A stretch of 22,038 nt of DNA from contig DOTL01000031.1 of NCBI GenBank assembly GCA_003521145.1, positions 1 through 22,038 on the forward strand, given 5' to 3'. Below, one piece after another: positions 16,012 to 21,179 of the stretch; position 1 is the stretch's first letter; each line of letters begins with the position of its first letter. This DNA comes from Streptococcus sp. GTDB taxonomy: Bacteria; Bacillota; Bacilli; Lactobacillales; Streptococcaceae. The notes beneath the pieces were generated by a model. It ran no database searches. It saw only the letters and a program-made list of their open reading frames with translations, and was not told the DNA's origin. The position numbers were made by a program, and so were the translations under genes.

Positions 16012-16745
16012 CTAATTATTGTCTATTACACGTTTCATTGTACCGCCCAAGAATGATTCTTTGGCAAGAGTAGTATCGTCTGGTGATTTTACGTAAAGAC
16101 TAGGCCCGTATGTTTCATCATAATTGTTTTCCGGTTTTGCGTTCCATTCTTGGAAACAACTTTCTTTAGCAGAAAGAATTGTATCTGCTAATTGTTGAAT
16201 TTGTGAATTTGGTAAGTATTTATAATTCTGTGGGACAACCACATCTATTAAACCTGAACCGTTTGGCATGACAGCAAACGAATCTGTTGCACCACCTTGC
16301 CTTAAAACATCGTTGATTTTAGTGTTTAATTCAGAGGCGAATGCTGTATTTGCGGCGTCGTCATAAGTTTTTGAACTTGAACTTGTTTCTGTGCTAGACG
16401 AGCTAGTTTCACTTGATTTTTTAGTAGTTTTTTTCTTAGAAGATGAACTTGCTTCTTTCTTACTGCTAGAAGAAGTCTTGGCGTTTTTCTTTTTAGAGGA
16501 AGAGGTAGCTGAAGTTTTTTTGCTTTGTTTTGTAGAACTCTGTTCAGTTTTAGCTTTTTCTACAGATGATTCAGATTCATCTGTAGGTGAAATCATAGCA
16601 CCTGTGAAAAACATAATCATGGCAAGAAGTCCACCGATAAGTGATTTTTGCGTAAATCTTTATTTTTTTTGATAAACGACCACAGTAAAGCACCAATAGC
16701 AACAATAAAACCTAAAAATCCTACTAAGGATAGTAATACCCACAT
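16012..16745 (-). pseudogene. Membrane protein with Ser/Lys-rich stalk, frameshifted
   Basis: A 202-residue frame ending at 16012 lacks a plausible start. Upstream, an ATG at 16745 with AGGAG before it opens MWVLLSLVGFLGFIVAIGAL, a membrane segment, in another frame. Adding one A to the run of five at 16645-16649 joins them as KDLRKKSLIGGLLAMIMF and gives a 244-residue protein. It would have two N-terminal membrane segments, a ~70-residue linker almost entirely of Ser, Lys and Thr, and a ~115-residue folded domain. It lies between the integrase and the metalloprotease, where streptococcal phages carry superinfection-exclusion genes such as ltp of phage TP-J34. That role is inferred from place and layout only; no lipobox is visible. 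The downstream frame could still be translated from an internal ATG. Confidence 0.7.
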
Positions 16746-16835
16746 TTTCTTTTGTTCTCCTATCAGCTTTTTACGTGATTCAGTTTTGCACGTAGTTTTA
16801 AACTTTATAAATATCTATGATTGTCGTCATCTTCT

Positions 16836-17204
16836 TCAGGTTTCTATTAACTTTAAGTATTCATTTTTTATAAACGTCTCATCACAAATTGTGGTGAGAT
16901 TATATTTTTTCATAAAACGAACGTAGTTAAAATCATCCAAGGATTCATTTTCGACCAATCCACAGATCATGTTTCTATTCGCTTGAGCTTCGTATTTCTC
17001 ACGCAAACGCTCATAGTGCTTAGGGTCGTGTTCTAGATGTCCTAATTCGTGCAGTATGACCTTTAAACGAGTGTATTGGTCTAAACCCCTATTGATGTAA
17101 ACAACCCTATTTATAGGGTCAATGAATCCATCTCGTGGCCACTGGCTAGAACTAAACTCACAGATAGAGACATTGAACTGCTCAAGCAATTCTTTTTCAG
17201 GCAT
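16836..17204 (-). CDS. ImmA/IrrE-family metallopeptidase
   Basis: The 122-residue protein has a zinc-protease helix, VILHELGHLEHD, with His52, Glu53 and His56. INRVVYINRGLD precedes it, a typical order for this family. In ICEBs1 and related phages ImmA cleaves the repressor on DNA damage or cell signalling, releasing lytic or excision genes. Here the likely target is the repressor three genes upstream at 17991. Two small genes separate protease and repressor, whereas they are usually adjacent. ATGGAG lies shortly before the ATG, and the gene follows the previous stop by 15 bases, so it belongs to the lysogeny operon. It appears intact. Confidence 0.87.
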   Translation of the reverse strand: MPEKELLEQFNVSICEFSSSQWPRDGFIDPINRVVYINRGLDQYTRLKVILHELGHLEHDPKHYERLREKYEAQANRNMICGLVENESLDDFNYVRFMKKYNLTTICDETFIKNEYLKLIET

Positions 17205-17219
17205 AAAGACTCCATGATA

Positions 17220-17630
17220 TTATTTTCCGAACCAGACAGGAATAGCAATACCAGCGAGAGCTACAAGGATACCAATAAACCAATACGTGAATTCTTTTCT
17301 ATTCTTGGCTTGTTCCTCAAGTTGCCTATTGGTTTGTGTTAAGAACATGTTTTCCATGCGTTGACCAAAGGTATCAAATTTAGCGTCAATCTTTTGATCT
17401 AACATCTGGAATTTTAAGTCCAGTTCATTTTTGGCGTACATGTCGTCTAGTTTGTTTTCAATCTTTTCAATATGACGTCCTAACTGGTCAGTGCAGAGAG
17501 ATAGTTCAGTCTTATCTTGATTAAAACTTTGGGTTGTTTGTTGAAGGAAGTGTTGAGTGTTTTCTTCGTTCTTTTCCAATCTTTGCTCCAGCGCTTTAAT
17601 ATCCAGTTCACGATACAAGTCAATAGCCAT
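17220..17630 (-). CDS. Tail-anchored coiled-coil protein
   Basis: The 136-residue protein is Gln/Glu/Lys-rich and almost wholly helical, with heptad-like stretches from about 10 to 110 (LEQRLEKNEENTQHFLQ, IEKIENKLDDMYAKNELDLK) and one C-terminal membrane segment (residues 114-134, WFIGILVALAGIAIPVWF). Most of the protein would therefore be cytoplasmic and held to the membrane by its tail. I do not recognise the family; similar small proteins occur near repressors in streptococcal prophages. It has GAGGT before the ATG and sits between the unknown 107-residue gene and the protease. A role in sensing or exclusion at the membrane is possible but unsupported. Confidence 0.72.
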   Translation of the reverse strand: MAIDLYRELDIKALEQRLEKNEENTQHFLQQTTQSFNQDKTELSLCTDQLGRHIEKIENKLDDMYAKNELDLKFQMLDQKIDAKFDTFGQRMENMFLTQTNRQLEEQAKNRKEFTYWFIGILVALAGIAIPVWFGK

Positions 17631-17665
17631 TTGTCTTACCTCATCTATTTGATTTTGTAAATCAA

Positions 17666-17989
17666 TTATATCATTTGTATGGGGTGTTTGAGTGTTGCTT
17701 TCCCATATCCTTCATTATCAGGAGCTAAAATGCTTGACCTTGGTATATAGATGTTTGTAGCATGGACAGTATAAGGCTCTCCACTTGGGAAGTTTGCAGT
17801 AACTACTATCGTGTAGTTCGTTTCGGGTTGTATGCTGAAGAAATCTATAGAACAATTCAGTGGCACCTCTATCGGATAACGTGGTAAATTGTTTAATGTA
17901 CTAAGTTCTTCACCGCCGTCAACTTCAAAGAGCTTGACTCCAGCAATCTTTTCTTTGAACGGATATGGCTTCATAGCGATACTTACCAT
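17666..17989 (-). CDS. Hypothetical beta-rich protein coupled to the repressor
   Basis: The 107-residue protein has no signal peptide, membrane segment or motif I recognise. Alternating hydrophobic residues (TNYTIVVTANFPSGEPYTVH, INLIDFFS-like stretches) suggest a small beta-sandwich. Its ribosome site AAGGAG lies inside the last codons of the repressor gene, and its ATG is one base past the repressor stop, so translation is coupled to repressor synthesis. That points to a role in the lysogenic state. It could modulate the repressor or the protease, but this is inferred from position only. Confidence 0.68.
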   Translation of the reverse strand: MVSIAMKPYPFKEKIAGVKLFEVDGGEELSTLNNLPRYPIEVPLNCSIDFFSIQPETNYTIVVTANFPSGEPYTVHATNIYIPRSSILAPDNEGYGKATLKHPIQMI

Positions 17990-17990
17990 A

Positions 17991-18338
17991 CTATTTCTCC
18001 TTACTATTCATATAACCAGCTATAATGCCACGTATAGCACGCTTATCATCATCAGTCAGCGGTTCTCCGTCAAACATCATTGCATTGGCTATGATTTCAT
18101 CAATGTCATCTGGTTCACTTTTTCTCCTAACAATAGAAGGGTTATCTGTACGACCGAGGAGGTAGTCTAAAGAGACATTTAAATAATCAGTAATTTCTTG
18201 CATTCTGTCCGTACTAGCTTTTTGCTTTTTAAGGGAGTAGAGTGTATTTTTGCTATACCCAAGTTTTTCTTCTAATGCATTTATTGAAAGTCCTTGTTTA
18301 TTTGCAAGTTCTTTTATTCTTTCAAAAGTCTGAAACAT
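17991..18338 (-). CDS. XRE-family phage repressor
   Basis: The 115-residue protein has an N-terminal Cro/C1-type helix-turn-helix (residues ~7-62: LANKQGLSINALEEKLGYSK, then NTLYSLKKQKASTDRM and ITDYLNVSLDYLLGR). It then has an acidic linker (SEPDDIDEI) and a short C-terminal helix region instead of a LexA-type self-cleaving domain. Repressors of this kind are usually inactivated by an ImmA-type protease, present downstream at 16836. GAAAGG lies upstream of the ATG, and a consensus promoter at 18374-18402 faces a plus-strand promoter. It is the first gene of the lysogeny operon and is intact. Confidence 0.9.
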   Translation of the reverse strand: MFQTFERIKELANKQGLSINALEEKLGYSKNTLYSLKKQKASTDRMQEITDYLNVSLDYLLGRTDNPSIVRRKSEPDDIDEIIANAMMFDGEPLTDDDKRAIRGIIAGYMNSKEK

Positions 18339-18362
18339 TGTTTTATCAACCTTTCTAGGGGA

Positions 18363-18402
18363 TTGACAAAAAATATATAAATTATTTATTTAAAAGTGTC
18401 AA
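18363..18402. promoter_or_regulatory. Overlapping divergent promoters of the lysogeny switch
   Basis: On the minus strand TTGACA (18397-18402), 17 bases, then TATATA (18374-18379) is a strong promoter for the repressor operon. On the plus strand TTGACA (18363-18368) with TTATTT (18386-18391) 17 bases on is a weaker one for the cro side. The two cannot be occupied together. The motif TTGACA..TGTCAA is symmetric about the 28 bases between the hexamers, and the cro ribosome site AAGGAGGAGG follows at the plus-strand end. Repressor operators are expected here but I cannot delimit them. Confidence 0.68.
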
Positions 18403-18462
18403 GCATTTTACAAAACGATTTACTAACTATTTAACTTTATTAATTAAGAAGGAGGAGGTCGC

Positions 18463-18672
18463 ATGAGTCAACAACATATTAAATGGATTGAGCTTGTAAA
18501 AGAGCGAATTGAAAAGCGTGGATGGTCACAAACTGATTTGGCTATCGTCGTAGGTGTTACTTCGTCAGCCATCACACAACTTTTCAAGGACGGCAAAGGA
18601 AGTGACGACTTGAAACTTCGCATTAACAAGAAATTGCGAATAAACGAGTCATGGGAAAAATTTGAAGAGTAG
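18463..18672 (+). CDS. Cro-like XRE transcriptional regulator
   Basis: The 69-residue protein is a single helix-turn-helix domain (WSQTDLAIVVGVTSSAITQLFKDGKG, residues ~21-46), the size of phage Cro proteins. A very strong ribosome site, AAGGAGGAGG, precedes the ATG. It is divergent from the repressor with 124 bases between them, the classic lysogeny-switch layout, and leads the plus-strand early genes. It probably represses the repressor promoter during lytic growth. With the lytic genes gone this function would be vestigial. Confidence 0.87.
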   Translation: MSQQHIKWIELVKERIEKRGWSQTDLAIVVGVTSSAITQLFKDGKGSDDLKLRINKKLRINESWEKFEE

Positions 18673-18687
18673 TACAAAGGAGCAAAC

Positions 18688-18888
18688 ATGAAGAAAATAA
18701 AAAAAGGCTTTGAAAAAATCAAAGACGTCATTGACGATTGGCTTTGGAGTTATACCGGGTTAATAATCGGTTGTACCTTTTTGGCAATTGTCGGCGCTAT
18801 ATCGGGTTCGATTATTGGGGTAGGGGTTTTCCTTATTATCAAACTGATTATCCACAAGTTATTTGGTTTACCCTTTACAGTTGATTAA
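18688..18888 (+). CDS. Small membrane protein
   Basis: The 66-residue protein has a basic amphipathic N-terminus (MKKIKKGFEKIKDVIDDWLW) and two closely spaced Gly/Ile-rich membrane segments (residues ~24-40 and 42-60), ending in a short tail. The ribosome site AAAGGAG lies seven bases before the ATG, 15 bases after the cro stop, so it is probably co-transcribed with cro. It overlaps the end of the opposite-strand gene at 18868 by 21 bases. The layout is holin-like in size but also common among small phage early proteins; function is not identifiable. Confidence 0.62.
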   Translation: MKKIKKGFEKIKDVIDDWLWSYTGLIIGCTFLAIVGAISGSIIGVGVFLIIKLIIHKLFGLPFTVD

Positions 18889-19226
18889 GCCTATCACAAG
18901 TTTTATCAAATAATTAAGAAACAAGGTAAAAGATGTTCCTAGAAAAGAAACTATGAATGGAAGCCATAAAGAAGTTAATAGCGTCCGTTTCATGAATGCG
19001 TTGTATTCTGGCAGATAATAAAGACCTTCCTTCGTGAGACCTACGTCGCCAGAAACGTCTTTGACGCATAAGCCTTTGTCGCAAAGCTCCTGAATAAAAA
19101 TATCGTTATTATCTATTAATTTAATTCTTTATTATCTTTGTAGTAAATTCGACCCCGTTTGTTAGATTTCCGAATTTTAATAAATGTTTTGATTAAGCAA
19201 TGCGCTTTGTTTGATAGAACTTCCAC
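18868..19226 (-). pseudogene. Winged-helix-like membrane protein, frameshifted
   Basis: No long open frame covers 18889-19282, but the minus strand holds a split one. A GTG at 19226, with TTGGAG before it, opens a basic stretch with KIRKSNKRGRIYYKDNKEL and stops near 19117. Adding one A to the run at 19120-19122 continues into KLIDNNDIFIQELCDKGL, VSGDVGLTKEGLYYL and two C-terminal membrane segments, giving 119 residues. The order of helix, LxxxGL turn and GxVxLTxxGxxY hairpin looks like a winged helix fused to a membrane anchor. An extended -10, TGC-TATAAT, lies upstream. It runs against the early operon, as lysogen-expressed cargo genes do. Function is unknown; decay by a single-base deletion is my reading. 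Confidence 0.62.
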
Positions 19227-19254
19227 AATAAAACTCCAATTATTTTTTAAAACT

Positions 19255-19263
19255 ATTATAGCA
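19255..19263 (-). promoter_or_regulatory. Extended -10 for the reversed membrane gene
   Basis: On the minus strand TGC-TATAAT is a perfect extended -10 about 29 bases upstream of the GTG start at 19226. The -35 (TTATTT, 19278-19283) is weak. It lies just upstream of the ribosome site of the plus-strand gene at 19283. Confidence 0.5.
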
Positions 19264-19282
19264 AAAATAGAAAGGAGAAATA

Positions 19283-19453
19283 ATGCAAACTAGAGAAATG
19301 TTTTTAAACCTAATGCAATCTGTATTAGACGAATTAAAAGCCTCTGACAACAGCAGGTATGACGGGCACAGAACCCGAATACTTAGTCTGTTATCAGAAG
19401 CCTACGATAGTTACTCAACGATTAAAGCTTTTGAAGACGCAGAATCTCATTGA
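19283..19453 (+). CDS. Small early-region protein
   Basis: The 56-residue frame starts MQTREMFLNLMQSVLDELKA and ends AFEDAESH, with AAAGGAG eight bases before the ATG. It is predicted to be all helix and acidic, without a membrane segment. The good ribosome site and its place between other early genes support it as real despite its size. I do not recognise a family. Confidence 0.6.
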   Translation: MQTREMFLNLMQSVLDELKASDNSRYDGHRTRILSLLSEAYDSYSTIKAFEDAESH

Positions 19454-19504
19454 ATTCTGTTTGGTAATCAATCAGCAGTAGTCTACTTGGTGTTGGAATT
19501 AAAC

Positions 19505-19723
19505 ATGAAAAAAACTTTAAGCAAGTTACTTATTGACAGAGGAATGACAGTCACAGAGTTAGCTGAAAAAACTGGTATCAGCTACAACACGTTGATGAAC
19601 ATCGGAAAGAGAGATCTTTCTTTCAGTAGAATGGTGAAAATCGCTGACGCTTTAGATGTCAGTTTAGACGAATTCAGAAAGGATAACACTTATGGAAATC
19701 ACCTACAAACCAGTCGGAATTAA
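19505..19723 (+). CDS. Small XRE-family DNA-binding protein
   Basis: The 72-residue protein is a helix-turn-helix domain: LLIDRGMTVTELAEKTGISY for helices 1-2 and NTLMNIGKRDLSFSRMVKIA for the recognition part, then DALDVSLDEFRK. It is a second Cro-like regulator in the early region, and could be a transcriptional activator or excision control factor. I chose the ATG at 19505 over an upstream frame extension; the ribosome site (TTGGAA) is weak. Its last 32 bases overlap the next gene, so the two are probably coupled. Confidence 0.78.
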   Translation: MKKTLSKLLIDRGMTVTELAEKTGISYNTLMNIGKRDLSFSRMVKIADALDVSLDEFRKDNTYGNHLQTSRN

Positions 19724-19931
19724 CGAGACGGCTGAGTGGGGAGACTATGACCACCTCATGCAGCGGTGGGAAGGTCTAGGAAAGTCAATGGCAAAAAATC
19801 TCATTCGAGAAATGAGAGATAACAAAGACTTCCGAGACTACGTACTCAACGCGACGCACAAACTGGTTTTCATCAACTATAAAGGGTTCAAGGCCTTCGT
19901 CGAGTGGAAAACCAAAAATAGATTTAAATAG
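19692..19931 (+). CDS. Small phage early protein, possibly excisionase-like
   Basis: The 79-residue protein reads through WGDYDHLMQRWEGLGKS, then a helix (AKNLIREMRDNKDFRDYV) and a beta hairpin with HKLVFINYKGFKAFVEWK. Such helix-turn plus wing layouts fit small phage DNA-binding proteins of the DUF771 or excisionase kind, but the match is weak. AAAGGAT precedes the ATG, which lies within the previous gene. An excisionase would be expected near the early promoter and would pair with the broken integrase. Confidence 0.6.
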   Translation: MEITYKPVGINETAEWGDYDHLMQRWEGLGKSMAKNLIREMRDNKDFRDYVLNATHKLVFINYKGFKAFVEWKTKNRFK

Positions 19932-19945
19932 ACAGGAAAAACAAC

Positions 19946-20160
19946 ATGAGATCAACAAGATGGCCGTATTCACGGCAAATAACAAAAACCCCTAGCGAAT
20001 TGCTAGAGGAATGGGGTGAAGCCAAGGAAGCATTCTATGCCAGCGTTGAGCAAGAGCACATATCTGCTTTAAAACGGTTGAATGAAGCTACTTATCGTGT
20101 CGAGAAAGTTGATCATTCAATTCAGCAACTCGGCTCTCGAGTTTATAAATCTTTGCATTA
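19946..20160 (+). repeat. Direct repeat, copy 1 (215 bp)
   Basis: This segment is repeated at 20809-21023 with about 15 differences, roughly 93 percent identity. Most differences change amino acids. The similarity ends abruptly after CTTTGCATTA. Confidence 0.85.
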
Positions 20161-20161
20161 G
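19946..20161 (+). CDS. Small helical protein, copy 1 of a duplicated gene
   Basis: The 71-residue protein begins MRSTRWPYSRQITKTPSELL and continues as an amphipathic helix (ALKRLNEATYRVEKVDH) to YKSLH. AGGAAAAA lies before the ATG and the gene follows the previous stop by 14 bases. A near-identical copy starts at 20809. I do not recognise the family. The antisense strand of its 3' part is also open and reads as a coiled coil (KLESRVAELNDQLSRHDK), which complicates deciding which strand is coding; the ribosome site and operon context favour the plus strand. Confidence 0.6.
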   Translation: MRSTRWPYSRQITKTPSELLEEWGEAKEAFYASVEQEHISALKRLNEATYRVEKVDHSIQQLGSRVYKSLH

Positions 20162-20198
20162 TCCCTAAGTGCGGTTAGGGAAAGAAAGGAAATTAAAA

Positions 20199-20366
20199 AT
20201 GGAAGAATTCGGGGTATTGTTGGCTATGACAACAATTATAGGCTCGCTCTTATTCGCAATTTGGCTCAATCATTTCCTGTTTGAGATTGCCCCTTTCGTT
20301 CGCGCTTGGGGACGTAAAAATATTTCAAAAATATGGGATAGATTAAAGCGAATAATGAAACGATAG
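20199..20366 (+). CDS. Small membrane protein
   Basis: The 55-residue protein has one N-terminal membrane segment (residues ~4-24, GVLLAMTTIIGSLLFAIWL), an aromatic stretch and a strongly basic C-terminal tail ending RLKRIMKR. AAAGGAAA lies eight bases before the chosen ATG; the frame is open to 20169 but that start has no ribosome site. It overlaps the 3' end of the opposite-strand gene at 20266 by 101 bases, so one of the two may have been extended or fused by rearrangement. Function is unknown. Confidence 0.52.
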   Translation: MEEFGVLLAMTTIIGSLLFAIWLNHFLFEIAPFVRAWGRKNISKIWDRLKRIMKR

Positions 20367-20757
20367 CTGTAGCTAAAGTGAAAACCTTTTCAGTTAGCGT
20401 CATAGCCAAGGAAACCGTAAAGGCCAGTATAGTGTAGGTTGCAGCAAAAAGCTTTGTAAACTTTTCTGCAGACCTTCGAATAGAGGAAGCAATTATAAAA
20501 TACAGAGACGAAACGAGAGCCAGAATCATTTCAAAGGATATAAAAACTACAATAAATGATTTTACAAAATGAAACAAATTGTACTTTTTAATGATATTAA
20601 AGTAGCTGTCTTCTAGCCAGTTATTTCCAAGGGCAGTGGAATAGAACACGAAGGCTTTAATGACAAGCATAGTAAGAGATATAGCAATAGCGATAGTAGT
20701 TAAAATGCCAATCAGTTTCAAAAAAATATTTAAAAGTTGTTTTAATAATCGTTTCAT
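20266..20757 (-). CDS. Four-segment membrane protein, reversed in the early region
   Basis: The 163-residue protein has four membrane segments (residues ~10-38, 67-90, 103-121 and 126-146), and basic ends (MKRLLKQLL; VPKRERKGQSQTGND). An extended -10, TGA-TAAAAT, lies 29 bases before the ATG on the minus strand; the ribosome site is poor. It opposes the early genes and overlaps copy-free sequence between the two repeats. Such reversed membrane genes in prophages are often expressed in the lysogen and can exclude other phages, but nothing in this sequence proves that. The C-terminal overlap with a plus-strand gene makes its natural end uncertain. Confidence 0.58.
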   Translation of the reverse strand: MKRLLKQLLNIFLKLIGILTTIAIAISLTMLVIKAFVFYSTALGNNWLEDSYFNIIKKYNLFHFVKSFIVVFISFEMILALVSSLYFIIASSIRRSAEKFTKLFAATYTILAFTVSLAMTLTEKVFTLATAIVSLFALIYPIFLKYFYVPKRERKGQSQTGND

Positions 20758-20785
20758 CTTAAACCCAATCTATTTTTTTAAAACC

Positions 20786-20794
20786 ATTTTATCA
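20786..20794 (-). promoter_or_regulatory. Extended -10 for the reversed four-segment protein
   Basis: TGA-TAAAAT on the minus strand, about 29 bases upstream of the start at 20757, with no good -35. It overlaps the ribosome site of copy 2 of the duplicated gene on the other strand, as the promoter at 19255 does with its neighbour. Confidence 0.42.
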
Positions 20795-20808
20795 GAAAGG
20801 AAAACACT

Positions 20809-21009
20809 ATGAAACCAACAAGATGGCCGTATTCACGGCAAATAACAAAAACTCCTAGCGAATCGCTAGAGGAATGGATTAAAGCCAGAGAAACATTCTA
20901 TGCCAGCGTTGAGCAAGAGCGCATATCTGCTTTAAAACGGTTGAATGAAGCTACTTATCGTGTCGAGAAAGAAGATCATTCAATTCAGCAACTCGGTTCT
21001 CGAGTTTAG
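20809..21009 (+). pseudogene. Copy 2 of the duplicated small gene, shortened
   Basis: The 66-residue frame matches copy 1 (19946) closely, starting MKPTRWPYSRQITKTPSESL, but Tyr67 of copy 1 has become a TAG stop, removing five residues. AAAGGAAAA precedes the ATG. Between copies most base changes alter amino acids, which suggests loose constraint after duplication. The 3' part overlaps the minus-strand fragment ending at 20951. Confidence 0.55.
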
Positions 21010-21023
21010 AAATCTTTGCATTA
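20809..21023 (+). repeat. Direct repeat, copy 2 (215 bp)
   Basis: The copy lies 863 bases from copy 1 (19946-20160) in the same direction. Beyond 21023 the sequence changes to the minus-strand coiled-coil fragment. Recombination between the copies would delete the reversed membrane gene and its neighbour. Confidence 0.85.
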
Positions 21024-21178
21024 AGCTTATCAACTTCTTGAAACTTGAATGAAGTTTCAAGATCAACAGCTTGGGCTTTGAGTAATTCATCAACAAGTTT
21101 GACGATAGCATCAGAACCGCCCGCAAATTCGGTTAGTGCCTTGTCAGCCGCTTGTTTAAATGCATCGAATAAACCAAG
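20951..21178 (-). pseudogene. 3' fragment of an unknown coiled-coil gene
   Basis: On the minus strand an open frame of about 75 codons ends at 20951. It contains LFDAFKQAADKALTEFAGG, then SDAIVKLVDELLKAQAVDLE and a C-terminal coiled coil VDKLNAKISKLENRVAEL with hydrophobic residues at regular a/d positions. No start codon or ribosome site is seen; upstream it runs into the surface-protein fragment, so the 5' end has been lost. The last 73 bases lie in the direct repeat, and the heptads continue without a break across the repeat boundary. I do not recognise the family; phage origin is likely from place. Confidence 0.5.
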
Positions 21179-21179
21179 T

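Larger units (their letters stand above)
14091..21178. mobile_element. Prophage or phage-satellite remnant (lysogeny and early module)
   Basis: The segment has the layout of a temperate streptococcal phage lysogeny module: integrase, membrane protein, ImmA-type protease and repressor on one strand, Cro-like and small early genes on the other. It starts at the terminator of pyk. No replication, terminase, capsid, tail, holin or lysin gene is present, and three genes are frameshifted, so it cannot move by itself. The right boundary is taken where a minus-strand fragment is joined to a surface-protein fragment near 21178. I could not find a clear right attachment site, so it may have been lost in a deletion. 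A degenerate phage-inducible island is an alternative. Confidence 0.8.

Noticed and set aside
16391..16672. 93-codon plus-strand frame opposite the Ser/Lys-rich stalk
   Set aside because: Its Leu/Glu/Phe composition is simply the complement of Ser/Lys codons, and there is no ribosome site.
18888..18897. AAGCCTATCA repeated at 14048-14057 as an attachment core
   Set aside because: Ten bases in the middle of the element is within chance in AT-rich DNA, and 18888 lies inside a gene cluster, not at the right end.
14091..21178. Integrative conjugative element or CRISPR/defence island
   Set aside because: No relaxase, coupling protein, type IV secretion genes, repeat-spacer array or recognised defence enzyme is present.
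21045..21179. N-terminal part of the 295-codon frame containing the adhesin remnant
   Set aside because: It is antisense to the coiled-coil fragment, Ser/Ala-rich without a signal peptide or ribosome site; real adhesin sequence begins near 21180.
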